DNA from: Pseudomonas asiatica
Lineage (GTDB): Bacteria; Pseudomonadota; Gammaproteobacteria; Pseudomonadales; Pseudomonadaceae
Assembly: GCF_040214835.1 (NCBI RefSeq)
Contig: NZ_CP157874.1
Coordinates: 4,406,001-4,470,000, forward strand
DNA length: 64,000 bases
Direction: 5' to 3'
Part shown: positions 36,409 through 47,085 of the stretch, in pieces
How positions within the stretch are numbered: position 1 is the stretch's first letter
Layout: each line of letters opens with the position of its first letter
Position numbers and translations under genes: made by a program
The notes under the pieces: model-generated
The model's input: the letters and a program-made list of their open reading frames with translations, nothing else
What the model was told of the DNA's origin: nothing
The model's database searches: none

Positions 36409-37750
36409 CCACAGCGCTTCCGGCAACGGCCAACTCCGTAAAACCCTGCGCCTCTGGCACGTGATCATCATCGGCCTGGCCTACCTGACCCCGATGACCG
36501 TGTTCGACACCTTCGGTATCGTTTCCGGGATTACTGCCGGCCACGTACCCAGCGCCTACATCCTGGCACTGGCCGGGATCCTGTTCACCGCCGTGAGCTA
36601 CGGCACCCTGGTAAGGCGCTTCCCGCAATCGGGCTCGGCCTACACCTACACCCAACGTGCGATCAACCCGCACGTCGGCTTCCTGGTCGGCTGGTCGTCG
36701 TTGCTGGACTACCTGCTGCTGCCAATGGTCAACGCCTTGCTGGCCAAGCTGTACCTTTCGGCCATGTTCCCGGAAGTACCGGAGTGGATGTGGGTGGCTG
36801 GCTTCGTCACCCTGATCAGCCTGATCAACATGCGCAGCGTGAACCTGGTGGCGCACTTCAACCTGCTGTTCGTGGCCGTGCAGGTGGCGATCATCGCCGT
36901 GTTCATCTACCTGTGCGTGCGCGGCCTGGACCAGGGTGAAGGGTTGGGTACCGCCTGGAGCCTGCTGCCGTTCGCCGACGACCAGACCCAGCTCAGCGCC
37001 CTGGCCGCCGGTGCGACCATCCTGTGCTTCTCGTTCCTCGGCTTCGACGCGGTCACCTGCCTGTCCGAAGAAACCCGCGACCCGGGCAAGACCATCCCTC
37101 GCGCGATCTTCCTCACCGCCCTGATTGGCGGCCTGGTGTTCATCACCGTGTCGTACTTCATCCAGGCCTACTTCCCGACCATGTCCCGCTTCCACGACCA
37201 GGAAGCGGCACTGCCGGAAATCGCCCTGTACGTCGGCGGCAAGTTGTTCCAATCGATCTTCATCGCCTGCACCGTGATCAACACCATCGCCTCGGGCCTG
37301 GCCTCGCAGACCAGCGTGTCGCGCCTGCTGTACGTGATGGGCCGCGACAACGTGATCCCGGCCAGCCTGTTCGCCCGCCTGCACTCACGCTACAAGACGC
37401 CGGTGCTGAACATCGCGGTGGTGGGGCTGATTTCGCTATCGGCGATCTTCTTCGACCTGGTCACCGCCACCTCGATCATCAACTTCGGTGCGCTGGTCGC
37501 GTTCAGCTTCGTCAACCTGTCGGTGATCAACCACTGCTACCTGCGCGAAGGCAAGCGCCAGGGCCTGGCCAACCAGCTGACATACCTGGTGGCACCCACC
37601 ATCGGCTTCTGCATCATCGTCTCGCTGTGGCTGGACCTGAACGCACACTCGCTGCTGTTCGGTGGCGTCTGGGCACTGCTCGGCCTGCTGTACCTGGCCT
37701 GGCTGACCAAAGCCTTCAGGGACTCCCCGCCCAACTACATCGCTGAATGA
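36398..37750 (+). CDS. PlaP-like amino acid/polyamine permease
   Basis: A 450-residue APC-family inner-membrane transporter with about 12 helices. [20 protein letters not shown] differs only slightly from E. coli PlaP (a putrescine importer), as does [25 protein letters not shown] sits about 10 bases before the ATG at 36398. The next gene is the polyamine chemoreceptor McpU, which supports a polyamine substrate (inference). Confidence 0.88.
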   Translation: MQPDHSASGNGQLRKTLRLWHVIIIGLAYLTPMTVFDTFGIVSGITAGHVPSAYILALAGILFTAVSYGTLVRRFPQSGSAYTYTQRAINPHVGFLVGWSSLLDYLLLPMVNALLAKLYLSAMFPEVPEWMWVAGFVTLISLINMRSVNLVAHFNLLFVAVQVAIIAVFIYLCVRGLDQGEGLGTAWSLLPFADDQTQLSALAAGATILCFSFLGFDAVTCLSEETRDPGKTIPRAIFLTALIGGLVFITVSYFIQAYFPTMSRFHDQEAALPEIALYVGGKLFQSIFIACTVINTIASGLASQTSVSRLLYVMGRDNVIPASLFARLHSRYKTPVLNIAVVGLISLSAIFFDLVTATSIINFGALVAFSFVNLSVINHCYLREGKRQGLANQLTYLVAPTIGFCIIVSLWLDLNAHSLLFGGVWALLGLLYLAWLTKAFRDSPPNYIAE

Positions 37751-37763
37751 CCCATGCTGCCGA

Positions 37764-37791
37764 CAACGCCCGCGCCTGATCGCGGGCGTTG
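37764..37791 (+). terminator. hairpin between the permease and mcpU
   Basis: CAACGCCCGCG-CCTGAT-CGCGGGCGTTG, a perfect 11-base stem 14 bases after the permease stop. The T run is weak, so partial read-through into mcpU is possible. Confidence 0.65.
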
Positions 37792-37816
37792 CATTTGATC
37801 GAAAAGGAAAGCCCTC

Positions 37817-39880
37817 ATGCCGCTGCGTCGCCTCTCCATCCAGTGGAAGATCACCCTGCTCGCCGGCCTGTGCCTGCTGGCCATTGTCGCCCTGCTGGTA
37901 ACCACATCGCTGGCCCAGGCGCGGCGCAGCGCGGCATTGGTCAACCAGGCCAACACCGAAATGCTCGACAGCAGCGCACGCCTGCGCCTGCAGGCCCATG
38001 CCGAAACCCAGGCCCTGCGCATCCAGCGCTATTTCATGGACGCCTACCAGTACGGCAATGGCTTTGCCCGCCTGGTGCAGGTGCTCAAGGCCCGTGGCGG
38101 CAACGACCTGCGCGCCGAACTGACGCGCCAGGCCCGCGCCAGCCTGGCCGGCAACCCGGATGTGATCGGCCTGTACCTGGTGTTCCAGCCCAACGCCCTG
38201 GACCCGGACAGCCAGTACCTCGGCCAGGATGCAATGGGCAGCAATGAGAGCGGGCGCTTCTCGCTTTACTGGTCACAACCCCGCCCCGGCACCCTGGAGC
38301 TTGAAGCCATGCCGGAATCGATGCTTGGTGACGCCAGCATCGGCAGCAACGGTGTGGCGAAGAACCGCTGGCTGACCTGCCCGCAGGACACTGCCAGAAC
38401 CTGCATGCTCGAGCCATACCTCGACGAAGTGAATGGCCGCCAGGTGCTGATGACCAGCATCGCCCTGCCGCTGCTGGAGCACGGCAAGGTGGTCGGCGTG
38501 GTCGGCCTGGACATCGGCCTGGCCAACCTGCAACAGCTGAGCCTGGAAGGCCGCCAGGAGCTGTTCGACGGCCAGGGCCAGGTCAGTATCGCCAGCGCGG
38601 CCGGCCTGCTGGCCGGCAACAGCCGCGACGACAGCAAGCTCGGCGAGCCCATGGACAAGGCGGTAGCCGACGGCCTGCTGCGTGTTGCCCACCCGTTCAC
38701 GCCAATCCCTGATGCCGCCCCTTGGCAGGTATTGCTGGAACTGCCGGAAAGCGTGCTGCAGGCGCCTTCCGTCACCCTCAACCAGCGCCTGGATGCGCAC
38801 AACCACAGCGCCAACCTCACCAGCCTGCTGGTTGGCCTGGGCGCTGCGGTAGTCGGTTTGCTGCTGGTGTGGCTGACCGCGCGCGGGGTGACCCGGCCAA
38901 TCCTGGCCGTGGCCGCGCGCCTGGAAGACATCGCCAGCGGCGAAGGCGACCTTACCCGCCGCCTGGACTACGCCCGCCAGGACGAACTGGGCCAGCTTAC
39001 CGGTTGGTTCAACCGTTTTCTCGACAAACTGCAGCCGGTCATAGCCCAGGTCAAAGGCTCACTGCAGGAAGCCCGCGGCACCGCCGACCAGTCCGCAGCC
39101 ATCGCCAGCCAGACCAGCAACGGCATGCAGCAACAGCACCGCGAAATCGAACAGGTGGCCACCGCCGCCAATGAAATGAGCGCCACCGCTCTGGATGTCG
39201 CCCATAACGCTTCGCAGGCGGCCCAGGCCGCACGCGCTGCCGACCAAGCCAGCCGCGAGGGCCTGCAACTGATCGACAGCACCCGCCAGGGCATCGACCG
39301 CCTGGCCGCCGGCATGAACACCGCCATGGGCGAGGCACGCGCACTGGAAGGCCGCAGCGGGCAAATCGGTTCGGTGCTGGAAGTGATCCGCACCATTGCC
39401 GAGCAGACCAACCTGCTGGCACTCAACGCCGCCATCGAAGCCGCCCGCGCAGGCGAAGCCGGGCGTGGTTTTGCCGTGGTGGCCGATGAAGTGCGTGGCC
39501 TGGCCCAGCGCACCCAGGTGTCAGTGGAGGAAATTCGCCAGGTCATCGAAGGCTTGCAGCAAGGCACCCAGGATGTGGTGGGCGCCATGCACGAAGGCCA
39601 GCGCCAGGCCCAGGACAGCGCCGCGCGGATGGAACAGGCGCTGCCGGCGCTACAACGTATTGGCGAGGCAGTGGCGGTGATCAGCGACATGAACCTGCAG
39701 ATTGCCTCGGCGGCTGAAGAGCAGAGCGCCGTAGCCGAAGAGGTGAACCGCAATGTGGCCGGCATTCGCGATGTGACCGAATCGCTGGCAGGCCAGGCCG
39801 ATGAGTCGGCTCGGATCAGCCAGGCCCTGAACCGGCTGGCCAACCAGCAGCAGGCGCTGATGGAGCAGTTCCGCGTCTAA
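37817..39880 (+). CDS. mcpU: methyl-accepting chemotaxis protein McpU (polyamine receptor)
   Basis: A 687-residue chemoreceptor. TM1 is at about residues 11-32 and the periplasmic double-Cache ligand domain at about 35-330 ([20 protein letters not shown] inside it). TM2 is at about 335-357, HAMP near 360-410, and the signalling domain follows, with the conserved hairpin [20 protein letters not shown]. From memory it closely matches KT2440 McpU, which senses putrescine and other polyamines. There is no C-terminal NWETF-type tether. It follows the permease after 66 bases. Confidence 0.92.
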   Translation: MPLRRLSIQWKITLLAGLCLLAIVALLVTTSLAQARRSAALVNQANTEMLDSSARLRLQAHAETQALRIQRYFMDAYQYGNGFARLVQVLKARGGNDLRAELTRQARASLAGNPDVIGLYLVFQPNALDPDSQYLGQDAMGSNESGRFSLYWSQPRPGTLELEAMPESMLGDASIGSNGVAKNRWLTCPQDTARTCMLEPYLDEVNGRQVLMTSIALPLLEHGKVVGVVGLDIGLANLQQLSLEGRQELFDGQGQVSIASAAGLLAGNSRDDSKLGEPMDKAVADGLLRVAHPFTPIPDAAPWQVLLELPESVLQAPSVTLNQRLDAHNHSANLTSLLVGLGAAVVGLLLVWLTARGVTRPILAVAARLEDIASGEGDLTRRLDYARQDELGQLTGWFNRFLDKLQPVIAQVKGSLQEARGTADQSAAIASQTSNGMQQQHREIEQVATAANEMSATALDVAHNASQAAQAARAADQASREGLQLIDSTRQGIDRLAAGMNTAMGEARALEGRSGQIGSVLEVIRTIAEQTNLLALNAAIEAARAGEAGRGFAVVADEVRGLAQRTQVSVEEIRQVIEGLQQGTQDVVGAMHEGQRQAQDSAARMEQALPALQRIGEAVAVISDMNLQIASAAEEQSAVAEEVNRNVAGIRDVTESLAGQADESARISQALNRLANQQQALMEQFRV

Positions 39881-39888
39881 CCTGTCAG

Positions 39889-39984
39889 GGCCTCTTCGCG
39901 GGTGAACCCGCTCCCACAAGGTCCGGCGCTGCCTTCAAGGTCAGAGCATAACCCTGTGGGAGCGGGTTTACCCGCGAAGGGGCC
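39889..39984. repeat. REP pair, family A
   Basis: Inverted CTCTTCGCGGGTGAACCCGC and AGCGGGTTTACCCGCGAAGG units after mcpU. Confidence 0.88.
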
Positions 39985-40027
39985 AGCACATACAACATAG
40001 CAGCAGGGCTATTTACCGAGCACAATC

Positions 40028-40987
40028 ATGCAAACCCCAACCAGATTTTCCTTCTTCGACATCACCAGCGAACAGGGCCTGTTACGCACCTCGATCGCCG
40101 TCACCCTCTTCATCGCCATCATCGGCATCGCCTTCGGTCTGGCCTCCGGCTCGTTCTCCATCGTGTTCGACGGCGTCTATTCGCTGGTCGATGCCAGCAT
40201 GAGCGGGCTGTCGCTGGTGGTGGTCAGGCTGATTACCGCGCACACCACCAGCGTGCAGATGTCACGCAAGTTGCGCGAGCGCTTCACCATGGGCTTCTGG
40301 CACCTGGAGCCGATGGTGCTGGCGCTCAACGGCATCCTGCTCAGCGGCGTGGCCATCTATGCGCTGATCAACGCCGTCAGCAGCCTGCTGCAAGGCGGGC
40401 GCCACCTGGAGTTCGGCATCGCCATGGTCTACGCGGTGCTGACCGTGATCGCCTGCGTGACCATCGCCATTGTCGAGGCCCGCGCCAACCGCAAGCTGGG
40501 CTCGGATTTCGTGCGCATGGACGTCAAGGGCTGGGTGATGTCGGCCAGCATCACCGCCGCGCTGCTGATCGCCTTCTGCTTTGGCTATGCGGTGCAGGGC
40601 ACATCGCTGGAGTGGGTGTCGCCGTATATCGACCCGGCGGTGCTGGCGCTGGTCTGCCTGGTGATCGTGCCGTTGCCGATGTCGGTGGTGCGCCAGGCCC
40701 TTTCGGAAATTTTCCTGGTGACCCCTGGCGACCTCAAGCTGCACGTGGATGAAGTCGCCAAGGCCTTCGTCGCACGCCATGGGTTGCAGTCGTACCGCGC
40801 CTATGTGGCCAAGGTCGGGCGCTCGCGGGAGATCGAACTGTATTTCATCGTGCCGAAGGCCATGGCCGCGAAAACCATCGATGAATGGGATGCGTGGCGT
40901 AACGAGATCGGTGATGCCGTGGGTGGTGAAGGGCCGGACCGTTGGCTGACGGTGGTGTTTACCGGGGATCCGGAGTGGGCTGAGTAA
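40028..40987 (+). CDS. cation diffusion facilitator (CDF)-family transporter
   Basis: A 319-residue protein with five or six hydrophobic helices in the first 220 residues and a cytosolic C-terminal domain. ASGSFSIVFDGVYSLVDA in TM2 and the later VKGWVMSA region (one acidic residue per helix) resemble the zinc-binding site of CDF exporters. The metal is not assignable. Not clearly linked to its neighbours. Confidence 0.85.
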   Translation: MQTPTRFSFFDITSEQGLLRTSIAVTLFIAIIGIAFGLASGSFSIVFDGVYSLVDASMSGLSLVVVRLITAHTTSVQMSRKLRERFTMGFWHLEPMVLALNGILLSGVAIYALINAVSSLLQGGRHLEFGIAMVYAVLTVIACVTIAIVEARANRKLGSDFVRMDVKGWVMSASITAALLIAFCFGYAVQGTSLEWVSPYIDPAVLALVCLVIVPLPMSVVRQALSEIFLVTPGDLKLHVDEVAKAFVARHGLQSYRAYVAKVGRSREIELYFIVPKAMAAKTIDEWDAWRNEIGDAVGGEGPDRWLTVVFTGDPEWAE

Positions 40988-41010
40988 GCCATCTGGAGTC
41001 TGCGCAGCCC

Positions 41011-41129
41011 CTGTAGGAGCGGCCTTGCGTCGCGATCGGGCTGCGCAGCAGCCCCAGCAATTTGTGCATTTTTGCTGAAACCCTGGGGCTGCTGCGCAGC
41101 CCGATCGCGACGCAAGGCCGCTCCTACAG
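41011..41129. repeat. REP pair, family B, near-perfect long palindrome
   Basis: CTGTAGGAGCGGCCTTGCGT and its complement open and close arms of more than 40 bases each, sharing GATCGGGCTGCGCAGCAGCC. The loop holds about 25 bases. Confidence 0.9.
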
Positions 41130-41170
41130 TCGATCGCGCAAACCGAGCAATAAAACTCGGCCAACGGAAA

Positions 41171-41207
41171 ACGAAAAAGCCCGCCACCGTTGCCGGTAGC
41201 GGGCTTT
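41171..41207 (-). terminator. terminator of tRNA-Lys
   Basis: Minus strand AAAGCCCGC ... GCGGGCTTT stem followed by TTCGTTTTC, about 14 bases past the tRNA CCA. Confidence 0.88.
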
Positions 41208-41220
41208 GACGTACTGCGTA

Positions 41221-41296
41221 TGGTGGGTCGTGTAGGATTCGAACCTACGACCAATTGGTTAAAAGCCAACTGCTCTACCAACTGAGCTAACGACCC
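41221..41296 (-). tRNA. tRNA-Lys (TTT)
   Basis: 76 bases with encoded CCA. Acceptor GGGTCGT/ACGACCC, D arm with AGCTCAGTTGGTAGAGC, anticodon loop CTTTTAA reading TTT, T arm TAGGTTCGAATCCTA. Lies downstream of queC on the same strand. Confidence 0.97.
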
Positions 41297-41356
41297 GTTG
41301 GATGGCGCGTATAATACTGATTTCTAACGGGAAATCAACACCCCATCAAACTTTTT

Positions 41357-42031
41357 TCAAAAATACCGCGTCGGATCTTCGACTCCGGCGGCCTTGAAGC
41401 CGTCGGCACGCAGGCGGCAACTGTCGCATTTGCCGCAAGCACGGCCGTCATCGTCGGCCTGGTAGCAGGAAACGGTCAGGCTGTAGTCCACGCCGCGAGC
41501 CATACCGGCCTGCACGATCTGCGCCTTGCTCATGTTCTGCAGCGGCGCCTGGATGCGGAAGCCCTGCCCTTCGACGCCAGCCTTGGTCGCCAGGTTGGCC
41601 ATGCGCTCGAAGGCTTCGACGAACTCGGGGCGGCAATCGGGGTAGCCGGAGTAATCCACGGCATTCACACCAATGAAGATGTCACGGGCTTCCAGCACCT
41701 CTGCCCAGCCCAGGGCCAGGGACAGGAACACGGTGTTGCGCGCTGGCACATAGGTGACCGGGATGCCTTCACCCGGGGTTTCCGGCACGTCGATGCTGCT
41801 GTCGGTCAATGCCGAGCCGCCGATGCCATCCAGGTTCAGGCCAATAACCTTGTGCTCGACCACGCCCAGGTCGCGGGCAACGCGGGCGGCGGCGTTCAGT
41901 TCGGCGCGGTGGCGCTGGCCGTAGTCGAAACTCATGGTGTAGCAGCTGTAGCCTTCGGCCTTGGCCATGGCAACCACGGTAGCCGAGTCCAGGCCGCCGG
42001 ACAGCAGGATTACTGCGCGTTTGTCGGTCAT
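41357..42031 (-). CDS. queC: 7-cyano-7-deazaguanine synthase QueC
   Basis: A 224-residue ATP-dependent enzyme that converts CDG to preQ0 for queuosine. The PP-loop motif is [10 protein letters not shown] at residues 8-17. The C-terminal zinc cysteines are in [26 protein letters not shown] lies before the ATG at 42031. It is 17 bases after queE in one operon. Confidence 0.96.
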   Translation of the reverse strand: MTDKRAVILLSGGLDSATVVAMAKAEGYSCYTMSFDYGQRHRAELNAAARVARDLGVVEHKVIGLNLDGIGGSALTDSSIDVPETPGEGIPVTYVPARNTVFLSLALGWAEVLEARDIFIGVNAVDYSGYPDCRPEFVEAFERMANLATKAGVEGQGFRIQAPLQNMSKAQIVQAGMARGVDYSLTVSCYQADDDGRACGKCDSCRLRADGFKAAGVEDPTRYF

Positions 42032-42048
42032 GTGTGCTTGCTCCTCAA

Positions 42049-42696
42049 TCAACGTCCGGGTTCGTCGTTCCACAGCAGCTTGTGCAGCTGCAGCTGGAAG
42101 CGTACGGGCAGGTTGTCGGCAACGATCCAGTCCGCCAGCTCGCTGGCGTTCACCTGGTGGTGGCTGGGCGAGAACAGCACTTCGCCGGCACGCTCGGCCA
42201 GGTTGTACTGGATCAGCTTGGAGACCGCCCAGTCGTAGTCCTCGCGGGAACAGATGACGAACTTGACCTGGTCGTTGCGGGTCAGCTGCTCGATGTTCTC
42301 GTAGCGGTTACGGTGCGACTCTTCGGAGCCAGGGGTCTTCAGGTCGACCACGCGGCTGACGCGGGTGTCGGTGCCGGCAATATCCAGCGCGCCGCTGGTT
42401 TCCAGCGACACCTCGTAACCGGCGTCACACAGGCGCTGCAACAGCGGCAAGGCGTTGGGCTGGGCCAATGGCTCGCCACCGGTGACGCAGACGTAGCGCG
42501 GCTTGAAGCCGGCGACCTGCTCAAGGATCGAATCGAGGGTGCGTACGGTACCGCCACTGAAGGCATAGGCACTGTCACAGTACTGGCAGCGCAGGGGGCA
42601 ACCGGTGAGGCGCACGAATACCGTGGGCAACCCAGCCGTTCGCGTTTCACCCTGCAAGGAGTAAAAGACTTCGGTGATGCGTAATGTGTCTTGCAT
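42049..42696 (-). CDS. queE: 7-carboxy-7-deazaguanine synthase QueE
   Basis: A 215-residue radical-SAM enzyme that makes CDG, the step before QueC. The cluster motif is C-x3-C-x2-C in [12 protein letters not shown], preceded by EVFYSLQGE. The [11 protein letters not shown] stretch binds SAM. The ATG at 42696 is preferred over a GTG three codons upstream. Confidence 0.95.
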   Translation of the reverse strand: MQDTLRITEVFYSLQGETRTAGLPTVFVRLTGCPLRCQYCDSAYAFSGGTVRTLDSILEQVAGFKPRYVCVTGGEPLAQPNALPLLQRLCDAGYEVSLETSGALDIAGTDTRVSRVVDLKTPGSEESHRNRYENIEQLTRNDQVKFVICSREDYDWAVSKLIQYNLAERAGEVLFSPSHHQVNASELADWIVADNLPVRFQLQLHKLLWNDEPGR

Positions 42697-42812
42697 GCTC
42701 GCCACGGGCGTGACAGCTAAACAGGCTGCCCGCCTCCGTCAGGCACTGTCGCGGACTCGACATAGCGTTATCCGCAGCAGCGTGTTTACGAAAAAAGGGC
42801 AGTGATTCTAAC

Positions 42813-42841
42813 GAAAAAACCCGCGACAGGCGCGGGTTTCT
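42813..42841 (-). terminator. terminator of the tol-pal-cpoB operon
   Basis: Minus strand AAACCCGCG-CCTGT-CGCGGGTTT stem followed by TTTCG, 16 bases after the cpoB stop. Confidence 0.9.
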
Positions 42842-42856
42842 TTCAAGCGGTACTAC

Positions 42857-43663
42857 TTAGAGCTTCTGCAGGTCACGCTGGGCCAGTTGCGCGGCCGAGG
42901 TGCCGGGGTACTGGGTGATGACCTGCTGCAGGATACCCTTGACCTTGTCGGTGTGGCCCATGCGGCGCTCGACGTCGGCCAGCTTGTACAGCGAATCCGG
43001 CACCTTGCTGTGCTTCGGATACTTCTGGCTGACCTGGGCGAAGGCCTGGCTGGCAGCCGGCAGGTCGCCCTTGGCCAGGTTCACTTCACCCAGCCAGTAC
43101 TGGGCATTGCCGGCGTACTGGCTGTTGGGGTACTTGCGCAGGAAGGCGTTGAACGCCTGGCTGGCCTTGTCGAAGTCTTTCTGCTTGATCAGGTCGAAAG
43201 CGGCATCGTAGTAGAGCTTTTCTTTCGCCGGATCACCGGGCTCGCTACTGGCGGCCGGTTGTTGCGCAGCAGCACCTGCTGCTGCATCGGGGGCGGCATT
43301 GGATGCACCACCACCGGAGGAATTGTCAGGGGTCGCGGCAGGCGCGGCGCCACTGTTGATGCGACGGTCCAGGTCCTGGTAACGCTCCAGGTTTTCCTGC
43401 TTCATGCGCGACACATCGTTCTGCAGCTCTTCGATGATGCCTTGCTGGCGGGAAAGCTGATCCTGCATCTGTTGCAGCTGCATGAACAGCTGGCCCTGTG
43501 CAGAGGCAGGGGCCGAAGCCCCTGACCCGGCATAGGCGCCGCTCGTGCCATAACCCGCAGGCGGATAGCTGCCTGCGTTGTCATCAACTACAGGGACCTC
43601 AGCCCAGGCCGCGAGCGGCAGGCTGAGTGCGAGGACGGTTACTACACGGCGGCACATACGCAT
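42857..43663 (-). CDS. cpoB: CpoB (YbgF), Tol-Pal-associated division coordinator
   Basis: A 268-residue periplasmic protein. The signal peptide ends LPLAAWA near residue 21; a coiled coil around residues 65-100 (QLQQMQDQLSRQQGIIEELQ) drives trimerisation; TPR repeats from about 145 (AFDLIKQKDFDKASQAFNAF) bind TolA. It coordinates PBP1B with outer-membrane constriction. It is the last gene of the operon, 6 bases after pal. Confidence 0.95.
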   Translation of the reverse strand: MRMCRRVVTVLALSLPLAAWAEVPVVDDNAGSYPPAGYGTSGAYAGSGASAPASAQGQLFMQLQQMQDQLSRQQGIIEELQNDVSRMKQENLERYQDLDRRINSGAAPAATPDNSSGGGASNAAPDAAAGAAAQQPAASSEPGDPAKEKLYYDAAFDLIKQKDFDKASQAFNAFLRKYPNSQYAGNAQYWLGEVNLAKGDLPAASQAFAQVSQKYPKHSKVPDSLYKLADVERRMGHTDKVKGILQQVITQYPGTSAAQLAQRDLQKL

Positions 43664-43669
43664 AAGAAC

Positions 43670-44170
43670 TTACTTACGCAGTTCTACGCGACGGTTCTGA
43701 GCCCAGGACTGCTCGTCGTTGCCAGTGGCAACCGGACGCTCTTCACCGTAGGAGACCAGTTCCAGCTGAGCAGGGGAAACGCCCTGCAGAACCAGGTAGC
43801 GCTGAACGGCCTTGGCACGACGCTCACCCAGAGCCATGTTGTACTCGCGGGTGCCGCGCTCGTCGGTGTTGCCTTCCAGGACAACGCGGTTGCCGTTGGC
43901 TTTCAGGTCCTTGGCGTGAACGTCCAGAGCGCGCATGGCTTCTGGCTTCAGGTCCGAGCTGTCGTATTCGAAGTAGAAGGTGGTGATTGCGCGCAGGGCA
44001 GCTTCTTCGCTCAGGGAGCCGTCAACAGCGCCAGTGTTGGCACCGTAGCCAGCGTTCGGATCTACAGCAGCGCCTTCGCCTGCGTTGTCACCGCCCTTCG
44101 AGGAGCAACCTACAGCTACGGCCATGGCCAGAGCCAGCGCAGCAAATTTACCAAACTTCAGCATTTCCAT
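43670..44170 (-). CDS. pal: peptidoglycan-associated lipoprotein Pal (OprL)
   Basis: A 166-residue outer-membrane lipoprotein with lipobox VAVGC (Cys about 22). The OmpA-like domain binds diaminopimelate peptidoglycan ([19 protein letters not shown]). AGGAG 7 bases before the ATG. Works with TolB to tether the outer membrane. Confidence 0.97.
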
Positions 44171-44223
44171 CGTGAAACTCCTAATGAAACCCCAGTGTGT
44201 TAAGCAAAAGTATTACGCCGCAA

Positions 44224-45525
44224 TCAGTTCAGGTAAGGGGACCAGGACGGTTCTCTGACTTCGCCTTGAGCGGTAGGAAGTGGGAGCCTCACGCGGCCAT
44301 TAAGCGACACGAGCATCAAGACTCCCCGGCCCTGCTGGCGGGTGGCGTAGATTAGCATGGTGCCGTTTGGCGCAACAGTGGGAGACTCATCAAGACTCGT
44401 TTCCGAGAGAATCTTTACACTTCCGCGTTGCAAATCCTGGGCCGCAACTTTGAAGTTGGTGAAGCCCTGCTGGCGATGGATCATCACCAAGGTCTTTTCG
44501 TCCGCCGACAGTTTCGGGTTGGCGTTGTAGTTACCCACGAAAGTTACACGCTCGGCACCACCGCCACCGACCGACTGCTTGTAGATCTGCGGCTTGCCGC
44601 CACGGTCGGAGGTGAAATACAGGGTGTTGCCATCCTTGCCCCAGAACGGCTCGGTGTTGATGCCCGGGCCGGCGGTGACACGGCTGATCTGGCGCGAAGC
44701 CACGTTCATCACGTAGATGTCCGGGTTGCCGTCCTTCGACAGCACGAACGCCAGGCGCGTGCCGTCCGGCGACCAGGCTGGCGCACCGTTCAGGCCTTCG
44801 AAGTTGGTGACCTGCTCGCGGCGACCGGTATCGATGTGCTGGACGAAGATGCGCGGGCGCTTCTGCTCGAACGAAACATAGGCGATGCGCTTGCCATCCG
44901 GAGCAAAGCGTGGCGACAGGATCGGTTCACGCGATTGCAGCAGGGTAACCGCACGTGCGCCGTCGTAGTCCGAACGCTGCAGGGTATAGCGGGTGTTGTT
45001 GGTGGAGAAGCGCTCGGCCGTCACGTACAGCATGCGGGTGGAGAACGCACCCTTGATGCCGGTGAGCTTCTCGAACGACTGGTCGGCAATGTAGTGCGCC
45101 ATGTCACGCAGCTGGTCGACGCTGCCCGCCACGCTACCGGTCAGCACTTGCTGCTCGGTGGCGACGTTGAACAGCGCGTACTGCACCTGCAGGCGACCGC
45201 CCGACGGCACGATGCTGCCGACCATCACGTACTGCGCGCCCAGCGCTTTCCAGTCACGGAAGATCACTTCGCTGGCCTGCGACGGCTGGCTGATCATGTT
45301 CTGCCGCGGAATCGGCGAGTAGTAGCCGGAGTTGCGCAGGTCGTTGCCGATGATGTCGGCCATGTCTTCCGGCAGCACGCTGCCGCCCTGCAGACCGAAC
45401 GGCACTACCGCGATGGGCGTGGCCCGGTCGCTGCCGCTGGTGACCAGGATGTTCTTTTCCTCTGCCACGGCCATGCCTGCCACGCAGCACAGCATGACCA
45501 GCAGTCCTCTCAGACGTTTAATCAC
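44224..45525 (-). CDS. tolB: Tol-Pal system protein TolB
   Basis: A 433-residue periplasmic protein: signal peptide to about residue 21 (CCVAGMAVA), an N-terminal alpha/beta domain, then a six-bladed propeller with repeated SPDGTRLAF and [10 protein letters not shown] motifs. The start is GTG, overlapping the tolA stop by 4 bases (GTGA). Confidence 0.96.
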   Translation of the reverse strand: MIKRLRGLLVMLCCVAGMAVAEEKNILVTSGSDRATPIAVVPFGLQGGSVLPEDMADIIGNDLRNSGYYSPIPRQNMISQPSQASEVIFRDWKALGAQYVMVGSIVPSGGRLQVQYALFNVATEQQVLTGSVAGSVDQLRDMAHYIADQSFEKLTGIKGAFSTRMLYVTAERFSTNNTRYTLQRSDYDGARAVTLLQSREPILSPRFAPDGKRIAYVSFEQKRPRIFVQHIDTGRREQVTNFEGLNGAPAWSPDGTRLAFVLSKDGNPDIYVMNVASRQISRVTAGPGINTEPFWGKDGNTLYFTSDRGGKPQIYKQSVGGGGAERVTFVGNYNANPKLSADEKTLVMIHRQQGFTNFKVAAQDLQRGSVKILSETSLDESPTVAPNGTMLIYATRQQGRGVLMLVSLNGRVRLPLPTAQGEVREPSWSPYLN

Positions 45526-46619
45526 AACGCTAGATCCTCAGGTGTAAATGTCATCTTGAACGAACGATATTGGTTGAAATCGCTCGGCTTCATACCCTGC
45601 ATCTCGGTCAAACGACCGATGTTCTTCACTGCTGCCACCGCCGAGCTGTCGTACGGGCCGTCACCACTGGACCGGGCCACGCTGACGCTGGTGATGGTAC
45701 CGTCCGGCAACATGTTGATCTGCAGGACCACCGTCATGCCCTTGCGCGCGGAAGGCGGACGTGCCCAGCCCTCGGCCGCGCGCATGCGGATCAGGTCGTC
45801 GAAGTCGCCGGCCACCTGGTCACCCTGCTCGTCGGCCAGCGCCTGCTGCCGTTCGGTGGTGTCGGACAACAGCTCGGCCAGGGCCTGGGCTTTCTTGTCT
45901 TCCGCCGCCTTGCGGGCCGCTTCCTGTGCCTTTTTCTTCTGGGCATCTGCAGCGGCCTTTTTCTTGGCCTCTTCAGCTGCCTTCTTCTTCGCTTCCTCGG
46001 CTACCGCTTTCTTCTTGGCGTCCTCGGCTGCTTTCTTCTTGGCCTCTTCGGCCGCCTTTTTCTTGGCGTCCTCGGCGGCTTGTTTCTTCGCCTCTTCAGC
46101 GGCCTCTTTCTTGGCCTCTTCTTCGGCTTTTTTCTTTTCTTCCTCGGCCTTCTTCTTGGCGATGTCGGCCTGCTGCTTCTCGGCAGCCTTCTTCGCCTCT
46201 TCGGCCTTCTTGGCTTCGGCGGCTTTCTTGGCCTCGGCGGCTTCGGCAGCTGCCTCGGCTTTCTTGGCTTCGGCGGCCTCGCGAGCCTCTTCGGCCTTTT
46301 GAGCGGCGTCGGCTTTCTTTTGTTCCGCGGCCTTCACGGCCTCCTGCTCGACCTTCTTCTGTTCCAGCTGCTCGACCTCGGTCTGGCGCGAAGCGGTTTT
46401 CTTCGCTTCCCCGGCAATCTTCTGATTGGTCTGGGTGGTCGCCTGGCTCTTGGACTTGAGCTGGTACAGGGTAGCCTGGACGATCGGCTTGGATGGCGGC
46501 AGCTCAGGCGTCATGGCAAAACTGACGAACAGCAGGGCGAACACCAGCACATGCAGGCCGATGGCCCAGATACTGGGCCAGAAGTAGCTTTCCGAGGCGG
46601 ATGGCTCTCGCTGTTGCAT
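45522..46619 (-). CDS. tolA: Tol-Pal system protein TolA
   Basis: A 365-residue protein with one N-terminal membrane helix (about 11-36), a long Ala/Lys/Glu coiled coil (about 75-250; repeated [15 protein letters not shown]) and a C-terminal domain that reaches TolB/Pal. The low-complexity middle makes a strong antisense ORF that is not a gene. Its last four bases overlap tolB, and its start overlaps the tolR stop by one base. Confidence 0.96.
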   Translation of the reverse strand: MQQREPSASESYFWPSIWAIGLHVLVFALLFVSFAMTPELPPSKPIVQATLYQLKSKSQATTQTNQKIAGEAKKTASRQTEVEQLEQKKVEQEAVKAAEQKKADAAQKAEEAREAAEAKKAEAAAEAAEAKKAAEAKKAEEAKKAAEKQQADIAKKKAEEEKKKAEEEAKKEAAEEAKKQAAEDAKKKAAEEAKKKAAEDAKKKAVAEEAKKKAAEEAKKKAAADAQKKKAQEAARKAAEDKKAQALAELLSDTTERQQALADEQGDQVAGDFDDLIRMRAAEGWARPPSARKGMTVVLQINMLPDGTITSVSVARSSGDGPYDSSAVAAVKNIGRLTEMQGMKPSDFNQYRSFKMTFTPEDLAL

Positions 46620-47071
46620 CAGGGCGCCTCGGTAATCAGGCCAACGTTACCGACACCGGCCTTCTGCAACCCGCCCATGGCACCCATGACCGCGCCATAG
46701 TCGACAGCCTTGTCGCCACGAATGAACACCTGGGTCTGCTTGCCCTGGTCACGGCCGGCGGCAATGATCTTGGTCACCGCGTCGGTCATGGCAGGCAAGG
46801 TCATGGCCTTGTCCATCTGCTTGTCGGTATCGACTTCGCTGCCGAGGTTCCAGTAGTAGGTCTTGTCGGCCTTGATGGAGATGGTGAGGATCTGGACGTT
46901 GTTGTCCTGCGGCAAGGCTTCACTGGAAACCTTGGGCAGGTCTACCTTCACGCCCTGGTTGAGCATGGGCGCCGTCACCATGAAGATGACCAGCAGTACC
47001 AGCATCACGTCGATGTAGGGCACCACGTTCATCTCGGCGACGGGCTTGCGTTTGTGGCGAACTCGGGCCAT
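46619..47071 (-). CDS. tolR: Tol-Pal system protein TolR
   Basis: A 150-residue ExbD/TolR protein with one N-terminal membrane helix (PYIDVMLVLLVIFMVTAPML) whose aspartate takes part in proton-driven energisation, followed by a periplasmic domain. The stop overlaps the tolA ATG (TGATG). Confidence 0.96.
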   Translation of the reverse strand: MARVRHKRKPVAEMNVVPYIDVMLVLLVIFMVTAPMLNQGVKVDLPKVSSEALPQDNNVQILTISIKADKTYYWNLGSEVDTDKQMDKAMTLPAMTDAVTKIIAAGRDQGKQTQVFIRGDKAVDYGAVMGAMGGLQKAGVGNVGLITEAP

Positions 47072-47085
47072 GGGCTTCTACCTGA

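Noticed and set aside
44428..46302. A 624-codon plus-strand frame with Ala/Ser/Phe-rich repeats
   Set aside because: Mirror of the Ala/Lys coiled coil of tolA and of tolB. Not a gene.
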